NCBI RefSeq assembly: GCF_022539505.1
Contig: NC_061513.1
Span: 181,566,017-181,630,016, forward strand
DNA length: 64,000 bases
Direction: 5' to 3'
From: Lolium rigidum
Lineage: Eukaryota; Streptophyta; Magnoliopsida; Poales; Poaceae
The position numbers were made by a program, and so were the translations under genes. Shown here in pieces: positions 10,125-21,007 of this stretch. The stretch's first letter is position 1; each line of letters opens with the position of its first letter. Below the pieces are notes generated by a model. It worked only from the letters and a program-made list of their open reading frames with translations, was not told the origin of the DNA and searched no databases.

Positions 10125-11337
10125 GGTCGTACGACCGTTGGGTCGTACGTGGAGATCAAACTAACATGGATTTGTCTAAAAGGAAGAATATTGGGCTAAA
10201 CAAGTTCATCATGAGACTCTTTCGGTCAAGCGGAGGATGACCACATCGTCTTTGGCATCCATGTATGAGGAGTCCAATACTTAGGGTGTATCTCCTGTGG
10301 GACCATGTCAAGCCCGGACATGGCTCATCTCTTGGATTCTGCAATGACAGTGTTGTAACAACACATAAGGAGATTAGCTAATGGCAATACACCCAGTAGT
10401 GATTCCATGTACAAGCTGTGTGAGGTCAGCCGACCCTTCAAACTTTTTTTTTTACAAACTACCACTACTTTTATGCATAATAAGAAAAAATGGAGAGTTT
10501 ATAACCAACTGATCACACAGAGTTTATGATCTGGCACTATAGTTGGATGCACCTACCAAGAACCACCTTTACATATTATTCGGAGACAATAACCCATCTG
10601 GCTAATTTTATTATTCATCTACACCTAAATTGAGTATTATTTTTATGTATCTATAAGTCCATATTGCTACTTGACTTTTGGAATCTTGCTTTGAATCTGA
10701 ATAGAAACACATCAGACGGCTCAGGACATGAACTTGGACATAAATCTAAGGTGCCTAGAAGTTAGAGGAACAATTTTGGAACCGACCAAATAAAATGGAA
10801 AATAAAATATGGACTCTAATTAGCTGACAAGTCGTCGTGTTGCCTGTCCAAAATTATAACCTTTTTTTTTGACAATCCAAAATTCCAACGTTGGTGCCAT
10901 ATATCATACGTCAGATGTGTAGACATTGCAGAAGACCGCGTCAGCTTACACACCGGCGAATTAGAAACGAGAATGTAAGACATAGGCCAGCCGGTAGCTC
11001 CACTGATTGAAAACACGGCATGTTGCTTTCTCGCAAGTCGGCATTTGCTCGTGTCATACAATTGCAATTGGGGTGCATTCTTATTCCCTTAATCCAAATA
11101 TTCCACCACAAGAGTTGACAAAACAGCGCGATTCCGCACTAGTATAATCTCCCACTTCCGTCCATTCAGCTACAAATTCCCAACGACACCAAAACCCCTT
11201 CACTTTTTTCTCCTCTACTACTACTGCCACTGTTGTTTGATTGATCATCCTCCTGCTCTTCCCCCCGCCCTCGTCACCAAAGAAACCAACGCAGGGGCAG
11301 AGGGGAATTCCAACTGCTCCTGCCGCTGCCTTCTGCC
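10125..11337. other. Intergenic sequence and DUF3511 gene promoter region
   Basis: Immediately after the LTR is a GGTCGTACGACC palindrome. No protein-like frame, RNA gene or clear transposon end was seen in 10125-11100. The last 230 bases, with a TATAAT at 11140-11145 and a pyrimidine-rich CTC/CTACTA stretch near 11210-11280, are probably promoter and 5' UTR of the DUF3511 gene. The start of transcription cannot be fixed from sequence alone. Confidence 0.5.
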
Positions 11338-11709
11338 ATGGACGGCGGCTACCGTTCCAAGTCGTACGCCGGCGGGCGCATGCAGATCGAGCCCTACGCC
11401 GGCGGCGCGCGGCCGGACTTCCGGTCCCTGTCCTACGGCGGCGGAGGGGCGTCGTCGTACCAGTACCAGTACGAGTACGGGCACGGCGCCGGGGCAGGGT
11501 CGGTGTCGACGGTGGTGGAGGAGGAGGAGGTGAAGAGGAGCAAGTCGAAGCGGCGGTGGCTGTCGCTGGGCGACCCGGACATGGAGCGGAAGCGGCGCGT
11601 GGCGGCGTACAAGGCGTACGCGGTGGAGGGTAAGGTGAAGGGCTCCTTCCGCAAGAGCTTCAGGTGGGTCAAAGACCGCTACCTGCACATCGTCTACGGC
11701 TGGTCCTAG
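11338..11709 (+). CDS. DUF3511 domain protein
   Basis: Single-exon plant gene of 123 codons. The N-terminal half is low-complexity and rich in Gly, Tyr and Ser (YAGGRMQIEPYAGG, SYQYQYEYGHG). The C-terminal half is the conserved DUF3511 domain, starting about residue 64 (VKRSKSKRRWLSLGDPDMER) and ending FRKSFRWVKDRYLHIVYGWS, the usual C-terminus of this family. The start codon is in a good context (gccATGGAC) and follows a pyrimidine-rich leader. The protein is small and strongly basic at its C-terminus, with no signal peptide or membrane segment. The molecular function of DUF3511 proteins is not established, so none is assigned. GC content is high, as in many grass single-exon genes, and the frame is intact. 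Confidence 0.93.
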   Translation: MDGGYRSKSYAGGRMQIEPYAGGARPDFRSLSYGGGGASSYQYQYEYGHGAGAGSVSTVVEEEEVKRSKSKRRWLSLGDPDMERKRRVAAYKAYAVEGKVKGSFRKSFRWVKDRYLHIVYGWS

Positions 11710-12289
11710 GTTCCTAGCTACTCCTACTATCTAGCACCGAGAAAAGAGCAGACCGATCGAGCTGCAAGAAGCAAAGTTTTCTGTTGCTGTTTATATTTCT
11801 TTTTTACGCCTGGTGATCATGGTTGCTCTGTAAACATGGATTATACATATACATGCGAGTCTTTCTCCTCTCTTTGTTCCCCCCTCTGTTCTTCCTTGTG
11901 TTCTTGATTATTGCCATCACTGTGCTGTAAGTTGTATGTATCTGATTGAGTTCTTGCGGTTCTGTTCATGAAGGAATCAACCAAAAAAAGTTGGTGTTCG
12001 GATGCGGTAATTTGCTTCTTGTTTATTTCTGGATTTAGCTGGTTTTAGGAGTCGATCTGCTCTTTGTTTTGTTTATCATTCATTTCTTCAGTCAACTATT
12101 GGGTTCTTATGACTAGGAAAGTTAGCTTGCGTGCGTGGACTCAGTTAGCGGAGATTGCGTGGAAGGTACAACACAAATTTGTCTTATTGGTTGGATCGAT
12201 CAGTTGGCTATTTTAGCTCTGACATGGCCTACTTTTGACGAATTCCGGATACATAGCTTAAACGTGATCAAACCTTACGTCTCCTCCCT
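11710..12289 (+). other. 3' UTR of the DUF3511 gene and flank
   Basis: T-rich sequence after the stop codon is consistent with a 3' UTR to about 11950. Nothing protein-like is seen from there to 12289. Confidence 0.5.
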
Positions 12290-14341
12290 TCCCACCTTCG
12301 CCCCGGGTCGTCTCGCGCGAGGCGGCACCGGGCGATGACCCGAACCCAAGGAGAAACGGCCCATCTTCCTCCTCCTGGCCGCTGTCGCCGTCGGAGTCGG
12401 CGGTGGCGGCAGCGTCCGGCTGCCAAAAGCAGGGGCGGTGGTGGCGCGTCCATGGACTGCCCTTCGCGCGGAGGCGGGGTCTTCCCGAGGCGGCGACAGT
12501 GGACAACGGGTCTGGTGGCGGTGGCCATCGGCTACTTCACCTAGATCATGGCGGGAGACGCGATGGTGTGGCAGAACTCGGCGGGGAAAGGGCGGCAGCG
12601 GGATCGCTGCTGACCTCCACCGGCCGGGTTGGAGGAGGAAGATGGACCGCGGTTCCCAGCCATGGCGGTGGCGTGGGGGGCGGCCATTCTGGCATTTCAT
12701 GGTGGTGGTCCTAGGGTTCTTCTTTCTCGAAGATGAAGATGTTTCGGATGCCGATCTTTCTTCATCTAGCCGGAGTGATGAGTTCCGGAAGGCTCCGACA
12801 GCGAATAGTACAGTGCATCGTTTGCCTGGAGTTCACATGATCAGGTGGTATTCGGTTGCGTGCACCCATACTTTTATTCCGATCGTTTGGTTCCGGAGGG
12901 AGCGGCGCGAAGCTCTGTTCTATGTTGACATCAAGAGACTTTTGATCCATTGTGAAGTCAGAAGCAGAGAATTTCATGAAGGCGGGATTGGGGATTTAGC
13001 TAAAGAAGGTTCAAATCTCCGCGATGTTGAGGAACTTGCTTGGTGTTCCGGGTTTCGCAGTAGTGCTATGAAAGTAGGGGCGGCAGCACATGTGAAGTTT
13101 AGAGTACTACCTTTCAGGATGAAAACCCAAAGTCTGATCTTAACTGATTGTGCCTGACAATGATCTTGTTGGAGGCATTGTTTTGAGAGCGGTGACTATC
13201 TTTAGGATGAAAATCTAAGATCTTTGATCGGGCGACGACGACGCTGGTACACTATTTCCTTCTTGGAGACGTTGCTTTTGGAGAGTCTGTATTGTGTTGT
13301 CTAGGGGTGGATGTATTACTGTTGCTAGGCCTAGGATACTATAGCAGGACTTTTTTTTTCTTACTTTTCTTTTACGGATTTGCTGGAAATCAGGCGCCTT
13401 ATACTTGATAAGTTTAAGTCGAGCGCTTGGAGATTCGTATTTTGTGCTTGTAGATTCGTGCTCTGACTTTTGGGCTGTTTGTGTGTGTTTGTGTTGTTGT
13501 TGGTCCGATGTGTAAGCGGACTGACTTGTTTTTTACGGGCTTTGTGAAGTGGGCTCGTGGTGACGATTCCTATCTATAAGACATCTTTCTCTCTCCTATG
13601 GAACCGCTTACCGCGCATTTCAATTACGCGTGGGTTGCAAATGACATATTTCCAATTTCACGTGGGTTGCAACTGAGGTTTTTTCGGTTACACGTGAGTT
13701 GCAACTGATTTTGTTTTTCCAATTGCATGAGCGTTGCAACTGAGATTTTTCTAGTTACGCATATATTGTAACTAAGAATTTCCACATACATGTGGGTTGC
13801 ACTGAGAATTTTTCCAGTTACGCCCGCGTCGTAACTAAGAATTTTCCACTTACATGTGGGTTGCAACTGATTTTTTTTCCCAATTGCACGAGCGTTGCAA
13901 CTGAGATTTTTCCAGTTACGCATATGTTGCAACTAAGAATTTCCACGTACATGTGGGTTGCAATTGAGATTTTTCCAGTTACGTATGGGTCGCAACTAAG
14001 AATTTCCACTTGCTTGTGGATTGCAACTAAGTTTTTTCCAGTTACACGTAAGTTGCTACTAAGATTTTTCTTATGTCTTAAATGGTTGCACGGATTATTT
14101 TTTCTAGTGAAAAAAGCGAACGCACAAAACTGGATGCCAAAATTAAACTAGTACACGGCTTAATAAGCTATTGATGTCAACGACTTAGCTTATTAAGTCT
14201 TAGGCGACTGATCTCTAGACGCTCCCTTTCTTTTATCTTTTTTAGCTCTGTGTATCTGTACTGCTATTAGAGTGTTGCATTGTTGGAGAGACTAGATGTA
14301 ATTGGTATCTTTTAATATTAATATATACATTTATCGAAAAA
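12290..14341 (+). mobile_element. Probable non-LTR retroelement derivative
   Basis: GC-rich start (about 12290-12700) rich in Gly/Arg codons, no conserved domain, then AT-rich sequence, a minisatellite (13626-14080) and a tail near 14290-14341 (GACTAGATGTAATTGG, ATATATACATTTATCGAAAAA) that resembles grass LINE 3' ends. The link between the GC-rich part and the tail is inference. It may be one internally deleted element or several remnants. Confidence 0.4.
13626..14080 (+). repeat. ~32-bp minisatellite with a higher-order repeat
   Basis: About 14 diverged copies of a 30-34 bp unit built on GTTGCAACTGAGATTTTTCC plus AGTTACG/CA. Three successive units recur as a block from about 13699 and again from about 13862, giving a higher-order period near 160 bp. 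Weak traces of the same unit lie at 18550-18680. Confidence 0.85.
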
Positions 14342-14447
14342 TGCAGTTATACACCACCGTCGAGTACAGATGGCTGGTTGTCGACACACCTCTATCTGCC
14401 TATCAATGCTAGGAGAATCCGTCAAAGCTTATGTTATGTAGACGTCA

Positions 14448-14572
14448 ACCGCTGCTTTGATGTTCACGCGGATCTTTATTCTCCTTTGCGGGGGAGAAAA
14501 ATTGCAATCAGCTAATAGTAGCTTTGGCCCATAGTCTAGAACCTGACACAACGTGTGAGATGAGCCTCGTAT
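14448..14572 (+). repeat. Direct repeat, left copy
   Basis: About 125 bp from ACCGCTGCTTTGATGTTCACG to GAGATGAGCCTCGTAT. A diverged copy lies at 15654-15786 in the same orientation. The pair brackets a LINE fragment and a fold-back element. Confidence 0.85.
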
Positions 14573-14639
14573 CATGAGAGGAGGACACAGGGTGGTATTG
14601 TGTGATGGATGAGTCAGTCACATGATATCAAACAATTAT

Positions 14640-15230
14640 CCGCTGCTGAAAATATTATTTTAAGAGCTGACTTTAACGAAAAGGAGGTTCATGGCGTCAT
14701 AATCGAAATGAAAAATAATAAAGCACCGGGACTAGACATTTCCCCACTGAATTCTATCTGAAATTTAGGAATATTATAAAAGGAGACTGAGACTTGATGG
14801 AAATATTGTTTAGCTTTCACAAGGGAGAGCTACCTCGTTTCCACTTAAATTTCAGCGAAGATGCAATACATATACAATAATATAGTCCTATATATCTTCT
14901 TAACCTAAGTTTTAACTAAGGTAGGGATAAACCGTGTTTCGGATGTAGCTGAAATTGTGGTTCAGCCCACACAAACAACTTTCATGTAGCAGAAATTGTG
15001 GTTCAGCCCACACAAACAACTTTCATGTCGGGAAGAAATCTTAGAGGGGGTGGTCATTCTTCACGAAACTATTCATGAACATAGTGTTTAGAGTAAATTT
15101 GTCTTTTCTACAACAGGCTTTACGCATGAAGGGTTTTGATTGTAGGTGGTGTGATTGAATTTAAAAGTTTGTGAAGGAAAGGAGGGTGGAAATTAAAGTT
15201 AGTACTGGCATATAACACAGAAACTCAATT
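14640..15230 (+). pseudogene. Degraded LINE reverse transcriptase
   Basis: In shifting frames it reads as the start of an L1-type RT: KNNKAPGLDISP near 14715, then INRVSDVAE and QTTFMSGRN near 14930-15040, and LRMKGFDCRW near 15125. Stops and frameshifts occur throughout, and the YADD box is not reached. A 41-bp tandem duplication sits at 14944-15025. Confidence 0.72.
14944..15025 (+). repeat. 41-bp tandem duplication in the LINE fragment
   Basis: TGTAGCTGAAATTGTGGTTC... at 14944 is repeated from 14985 with one visible substitution. Confidence 0.95.
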
Positions 15231-15594
15231 CGGCTCCCGGGTGCGTATGATCCCGCTACCATAAAAATATATTTCCAAGTGTTAAAAAATTTGTCAAAAA
15301 AATTTACATGTACATCTCCATAATATATGTGTATTCGTCAAGTTTCACAAAAAAATGATATTTTTTGTAGTCTAAGCGAAAAAGAGAAAATTTATCTTGT
15401 GACAAGTCTTTGTTTCAGCACCGAATTTTGTCTTTTTACACACGCCACATAACATGTCGATTTTTCATGAAACGACTTTGTGAGCGCGTAGCACATGAAG
15501 ATGTACGTGCGAAATTTTTGTTTCAATTTTTTTGACATTTTATAATGTGTCTAACATGTATTTCAAAATAAAGGGAGCATATGCTCCCATGTGC
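15231..15594. mobile_element. Long-TIR fold-back element (MITE, possibly Mutator-type)
   Basis: Left end GGCTCCCGGGTGCGTATG and right end CATATGCTCCCATGTGCC are imperfect inverted repeats. The similarity continues inwards for about 85-90 bp, through the shared segment TTTGTCAAAAAAATTTACATGTACATCT and its inverse. The middle is AT-rich and non-coding. No convincing target duplication was identified, so the superfamily is a guess. Confidence 0.6.
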
Positions 15595-15653
15595 CAAAAC
15601 ATCATCCCCCATATAACATTACTTCCAAACTAAAAAGGGCATGAGACAGGTAA

Positions 15654-15786
15654 ACCACTGCTTTGATGTCCACGCGGGTCTTTACTTTCCTTTGTGGGAG
15701 AGAAGCATGGTTGGTCACAATCAACTAATACAAGCTTTGGCACAAAGTCTAGAATCTACCACAACATATGAGATGAGCCTCATATA
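15654..15786 (+). repeat. Direct repeat, right copy
   Basis: Diverged copy of 14448-14572, from ACCACTGCTTTGATGTCCACG to GAGATGAGCCTCATAT. Confidence 0.85.
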
Positions 15787-16033
15787 ATTTAATTCAGATA
15801 AGTAAATGACATAGCATGATCACGAAACAACAATAAACCTAATCATGCAAACTAGCAGAGTAGATGAGCAGATAGCATCTAAACAGGACAATCCTATCGC
15901 ATCTACTCTAAACACTAGAACTAGAAACTCTAGCAAGGTCTAACAGAGAGAGAGATGAGAGCCATATATGGTGCAGCTTAAGCAGCGACAATAGCAATGG
16001 CGGCAGTAACAACTTCGATGTTGTCTCCCATGT

Positions 16034-16245
16034 TGAGGTAAGTCATTGATACTAATTAATCATGGTTCTCTTCTCCAAGATCAAGGATTGGTCAATATAC
16101 TTGAGTCTACACTTTTAACTTGAGCTCTCTTGGATCCCTAATAAAATAGGTTCTCACTTACCACTAAAAGTTGGCTAAGTCAGTTAGGGTTTAGTACCTG
16201 ACTTGTACTCCTCATAGCATTAATTAGTATCAATGACTTACCTCA
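16034..16245. mobile_element. Short element with perfect 27-bp inverted repeats
   Basis: TGAGGTAAGTCATTGATACT... (16034-16060) is matched base for base by its reverse complement at 16219-16245. The 158 bp between them are non-coding. The element could be a small MITE or a hairpin-forming non-coding RNA region. No target duplication is obvious. Confidence 0.6.
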
Positions 16246-16887
16246 CTCAGATAGGGTTTGAATATTAGGCTAGGTTCTACTCAATGGATTGTTAACACAT
16301 ATGGAGATAATCCTCTCCTTTCTTTGAGGTTTATTGGAAATGAATTAGAGAAAACAAGGTTGGAATAGTCAAGGTTTAATAAGGAACTAATGTGAATGTC
16401 CTAGACATGGATTCAAGTATTGTAGTTGAAAAGATATACTATGTGACTCATGGTAGGAATTACTTATTTAGTAAAAGACATGGAAAAGATAAGTAAAGAA
16501 TAATGTCTTAATTGATTGTGTTCTTTGACTTATAATTGAATAATTATTCATATGTTGTTGTAAGGAATGTCATATTGAGATCTTCTATAAGATCTTGTAG
16601 TTGACCCTTACTTAAGGTGTTGTGTAATAATTCTAGTTCCATTTGGTCCAAGCTATGGATCAAATTATATCTACCCCAAAATAAGATTTTAGCAAAGGTC
16701 ACATTGAGGTTTATAGCGCTTGATTTGATGAGCTACTTCAATTCCAGCAAGTCAAGTGAAACTTCAGTTACTATGACAAGTTTTATTTGAATGCGCGAAA
16801 ATTCCCCGGATTTTCTATGCATGAATGCAATACACACCTTGGTGTTCTCTCATTTTGTTGCCTCTAAACCTGAGATATTACAATCTT
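16246..16887. other. AT-rich intergenic sequence
   Basis: No open frame or repeat structure recognised. AT-rich throughout. Confidence 0.5.
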
Positions 16888-17640
16888 TAGTCCCGGTTGG
16901 TAACACCAACCAGGACTAAAGGACGAGCTAGGGTTTAGGGTTTAGCACCTTTATTTTCTGTTTTCCATTTTCGTTTTGTGTTTCCATTCAATTCTTTTTC
17001 ATTTCAAACAAGTTTTCTTATACGTATTATACGGTACTACATACTCGTACACATTGATGCATTTATAATATAATTTCTCTTACGATCGAGCATACATAAT
17101 ATAATACAATTTGGCACATTATCTATCTAATTACACGGAGATCAGTAAATTACATGGAGGCACTAGCGGCAATGGTATTCTCCGTCTGCAGATATGACCT
17201 CTGTAAGAAAAAATCCTGCCAATTCCTCTTAAATTGCTTGTACGCGGTCCTTTCGTAGGAGCTGACCTCCATCTTTTAGTTCTTTAAAAGAAGGAGATCA
17301 ATATGAATATGTGAGTTTCATGTATATGTATTAAATTATCATAAAAGAAATTATGAATGAAAGTCAACACAATTTATGGTAATGAAGCAACATTGTGAAT
17401 ACTGTTTACCTACATGAATGAAATCGGCTCCACGTAGCTCATCTGGTCGTTATGCGAATGTACTCGCAAATGTAGAATTCACATAAATTAGTCCCCTGTT
17501 CCCGGCTCAACCACTTTACGAGAATATAATTCCAAATATGCATAACAACGATCCTCATATTCTTTTTTGTGAATAATTCAAGAGAAACATATGTATAGAC
17601 AGGTGTACACAAGTAGTTATTGTTTGAAATAAGAATCATG
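16888..17640 (-). pseudogene. CACTA-type transposon remnant with Ulp1-like protease tail
   Basis: The left end holds a hairpin with arms TTTAGTCCCGGTTGGT and ACCAACCAGGACTAAA (16887-16923), of a kind common at grass DNA-transposon ends. On the minus strand, 17439-17639 encodes a 66-residue remnant containing EQGTNLCEFYICEYI. This resembles the Gln...Cys active-site segment of the Ulp1-like C-terminal domain in grass En/Spm (CACTA) proteins. A further coding trace (YKQFKRNWQDFF) lies near 17200-17250. Most of the protein is missing, and no CACTA terminal repeat was located. Confidence 0.5.
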
Positions 17641-18025
17641 GTATATAGTTCACTCGATCAATAGAAATAAATAGTTTTAAATGTCTTCACCGAGAATCCT
17701 AAGGCCATGGATATTTCAAATGTAAATATTATTTAGTTTGTTATTACATTACCCTAATATTTCGCTTATGGAATACTAATGTTTCTATGTCTTTGTGTTG
17801 ACTAAGTGGTGGAGCTTTACATAGATTGTTAAGGGGCCAAGAACACCAATCATGGTTAAACTTTAAGTAATATTTACAAATTTAGCATAAATAGATATCT
17901 TTAAAGAGTTTTCTAGAGTAGGGGGAAGGACAATGGCCCCCGCCCTAAGAAAGCTTCGCCACTATGAATAAGGGGGCCTTGGTGTTGTTTCACCCTAGGC
18001 CCCCCGAAATCTATGGACCGGCCAT
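17641..18025. other. Intergenic sequence
   Basis: AT-rich and then C-rich sequence. No gene or element boundary recognised. Confidence 0.45.
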
Positions 18026-18330
18026 GTGTGGTACCGTGAGAGACGCGGCCTCTCCTACCTCCTCCTCCTCTTACTCGCCTTGATGACCGTGATCGCGGTG
18101 GCGCATTGCGCGACAGACATTTCTGCAGCGGACTGCACACGGTGCTTGGAGAAATCGGCCGGGGAGTTGCTGCCCAATTGCTATGGCGGCAGCTTGGCTA
18201 GACGACCGGCACCTGAGAGTCACCGTCACTACCACTTTTATGTGCTACGCCGATTCAAAAGCAGAAAGTATGCTCTCCTCCTCGGCGCGCTGCTCACATA
18301 CGTCTGTTTCCTCTTGCATGAATCATAGTA
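18026..18330 (+). pseudogene. Cysteine-rich receptor kinase (DUF26/Gnk2) ectodomain fragment
   Basis: A hydrophobic run (LSYLLLLLLALMTVIAVAHC) leads straight into CATDISAADCTRCLEKSAGEL, which keeps the diagnostic C-x8-C-x2-C pattern of the DUF26 domain of cysteine-rich receptor-like kinases. Intact proteins carry far more ectodomain before this motif, plus a transmembrane segment and a kinase, none of which is present. The frame shifts after LPNCYGG near 18190. It is a small decayed fragment, and its signal-like start may result from an internal deletion. Confidence 0.65.
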
Positions 18331-19046
18331 CACAGCTTAGCCCACGCAGAACTGGCGTCAGCCAGCAGCTCCAATAAATTGAAATTTTTGAGATATACTT
18401 TAAAAACTACACTTTCTTCTTTGTGGGAATTCAGAAAATAAGTTAGCACTGCAAAGATGCAAGTGTTTGAGAAACACTAATTTGCTATTTACTAGTTAGT
18501 TCCCAGTTAAGTCCTAGTATATTGCTAATCGTGCATATATGAGTTATAAGTTGGATTGTAGCTGATTTTTTTTCCAGTTTCAAGTGCGGCAAGCAGAGAT
18601 AGAACTAAGAAAAACAATCCAAACTGTTGGACTTACTTTGTGATTTGTACTGATCATGCGAGGTTGCAATTGAGATTTGATGTTGATCATATCAGAGCCC
18701 TTGAATAAATGAGAGTGAGATTTATAAGTGCAAGCGTAGATGCTTGACTTTAGGTAAATGCAACTTCCAAATTTGAGCGATTGCACAAAATATGAGAAGT
18801 GACAACTATCCTTGAGTAAGCATAGTATGTTTTTCTCTACAAACTATAGCTATCACACAGCAACATGGCTTCAAACCTTGAGCAGATCACCGAATGAGCG
18901 ATTGCCATGATATACGACTGTGGTCAAACGTAGCCCATTGGCGAGCAATGTCGTGGTGTATTTGTATTTCAACATGCTTTGCACGAGTTTCAGTGCTCAG
19001 TTCCTTTTGAGGTGTTTTTGGACAACTTTTAGTCCTCTGTTTATTA
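18331..19046. other. Intergenic sequence
   Basis: No gene recognised. Minisatellite-like traces related to 13626-14080 occur near 18550-18680. Confidence 0.45.
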
Positions 19047-19347
19047 AGAGCATCCCTAACCCATCCCGTATGATTTAGAGGATAAAACGGCCGGAGTTAA
19101 TTTAGAGGAGCAAATTTGCTAGTCTAAACTTAGTGATGCAGAATCGGTCCCCATAATGTTTAGAGGATTAAATTTTATTTTTTGCAAATCAAAACTTTTG
19201 AACCAAACTATGAATATTACAAACCAAAATAAGTGTAATAAATTAAATTATTCATTATTACAAACCCAAATAAATGTAATGAATTAAAGTATTGAATATT
19301 ACAAACTGAACTGAATATAATAAATCAGAACGTTAGAAAGAAAATCA

Positions 19348-20180
19348 ATGAAAACAAACACACCTGATTGTTGCGGATACGCCAGAGATGTTCATCAAGA
19401 TCACCCTGTAGCTGAGTATGTGCCTCCTTATTCTCGATGTTTCAGTGCATTGCGAGGAACTCGGTCGATCCTAGAAAGATCATGCTCAGGCACAACAGGG
19501 TCTCCATTTGAGATGTACCTAAAGTCATCAACCATGTCTCTCTCATCTTCGATGATCATGTTATGCAAAATGATGCAACATGCCATGATATTTCAGTTGC
19601 AAAGTGTGATTTCTTCGGGATATTGCAAAGAGGCCATGGGATTGTCTTCACAAATGCGGCCCATGGAGGGTAGATCCCGTCAGCAAGATAATAACCCTTC
19701 ATGTACTGACGACCTTCGATCTGAAAGTTGCATGGAGGGGCTTCACCCTTCACAAGCCTTGAGAACAGTGGTGACCTCGACAACACAGTGAGATCATTGA
19801 GAGAGCCACACAATCTCAAGAATGCATGCCATATACATAGATCATGCGAGGCAACTGTCTCAAGGATGATTGTTGCATTTTTGCAGTGGCCTTTGTATTG
19901 GCCTTTCTAACCAGCTGGACAATGCATACAGTCAATTGAACCAAGCATCCCAGGCGGCCAGGCCATCCTCTTTCGTCGTTTTCGGCAAGAAACCTCTCGG
20001 TGTCTTCTTCACTAGGTGGCCTCAAATACCCTTGCCCGAAGATATCAATCACAGCTTTTGTAAACCTTCTCATGGCCTCCAAAACTGTATCCTCCCCAAT
20101 GCGAACATAGACATCAATGGCGTCGGCCAAACAACCATATGCAAGTACCCTCATGGCCGCCACAACCATTGCAACTAAGG
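19348..20180 (-). pseudogene. HARBI1-like DDE transposase, N-terminally truncated
   Basis: The minus-strand pieces begin MRVLAYGCLADAIDVYVRIG, followed by YLRPPSEEDTERFL and GWPGRLGC, then SLNDLTVLSRSPLFSRL and GYYLADGIYPPWAAFVKTIP. These are conserved stretches of plant Harbinger nucleases (DDE_Tnp_4). Frameshifts occur near 19820-19900 and near 19600-19640, and the first part of the protein is absent. It is not functional. Confidence 0.82.
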
Positions 20181-20625
20181 AGAATTCCTGAAACTCATTT
20201 CTCCTCGCCTCCATTTCATGATGTGAGCATACACACCCTTACTTTTTTCATGAAAGTTCTTGACAACTGACAAACAATCACTAGCTATCAAAACCTTAGT
20301 TGCAAGAATGTCAGTCGCTAGGGATATGGGTTCTCTATAAGCCAATGGCGCTAGGAATATGGGTTCTCTATAAGCCAATGCCTCCGTAGTCTCCTCGTTC
20401 GCTGCGACAAAGAAAGATCACCGCCGATGCCCCAAGAAAACAACCATTGGTGTCTCTTGCTACAGCCGCAATTGCGCCCTTATTCAGATTCTTTCCCAAT
20501 ATTGCGTCAACATTTATTTTGACCACACCAACATGTGGAGCAATCCACCATGGTGGAGCATGAGCCCGTTTCTGAACATGACCACCTTTCTTCCTCGTTT
20601 CCTCTTCGCGATCCAAATCTGTCAA
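20180..20625 (-). pseudogene. RNase H-like (RVT_3) fragment
   Basis: Minus-strand frame reading WWIAPHVGVVKINVDA and AAVARDTNGCFLGASA, then ILATKVLIASDCLSVVKNFH and EFQEFSLV. This is the plant RNase H-like domain found at LINE C-termini and in free-standing genes. It is interrupted by a frameshift near 20375. A 32-bp tandem duplication (ATATGGGTTCTCTATAAGCC, near 20318-20385) sits at the break. It runs straight into the transposase fragment, suggesting capture or recombination inside the element. Confidence 0.72.
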
Positions 20626-21007
20626 GAAATTATGTTGAGAGATTTTTTTTTTGAGGGGAATTATGTTGAGAGATGCTCTATTGTCGTGGGAGTATCAGGA
20701 GAGACATTTTTTTTTCCTGGCAGGCCATTTCTACAGAACGGCCCTTACGCGAGCACTAAGTATTGTGGAGCCCACTTTTGAGGCCCAGAAAGACAGTCCA
20801 AGGTGCACAAATGCACAATACAGTAACAGTCGGCCGGAGCAGCGGGGCAGTTACTAGTAGTAGTAACTAGGGTGGGTCTAAAGCAGAATCTTGACTCCGG
20901 CCAAGACGATTCCCCGTCCCCTTCCTTCTCCCCTCTTCCGTTGCCGGTGCGTCCGCGTCCCTGTCTCCCCCTCCCCCGGCGACCGATCGGGAGGGGAGCG
21001 GAGCGGG

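Larger units (their letters stand above)
19047..20679 (-). mobile_element. PIF/Harbinger-like element with captured RNase H fragment
   Basis: The left end AGAGCATCCCTAAC and right end GTTGAGAGATGCTCT are inverted repeats of the type found at grass PIF/Harbinger termini. Inside, on the minus strand, lie an RNase H fragment followed by half a transposase. The flanking trinucleotides (taa, tat) approximate a TWA target duplication with one mismatch. Confidence 0.62.

Noticed and set aside
10125..10150. GGTCGTACGACC palindrome after the LTR as an integration hotspot
   Set aside because: A 12-bp palindrome may occur by chance; no second element or duplication uses it here.
12275..13157. Overlapping open frames on both strands, Gly/Arg-rich
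   Set aside because: GC-rich composition explains the openness; no conserved motif, and the region looks retroelement-derived.
13624..14151. Repetitive open frames over the minisatellite
   Set aside because: They follow from the ~32-bp repeat unit and have no start or end context of a gene.
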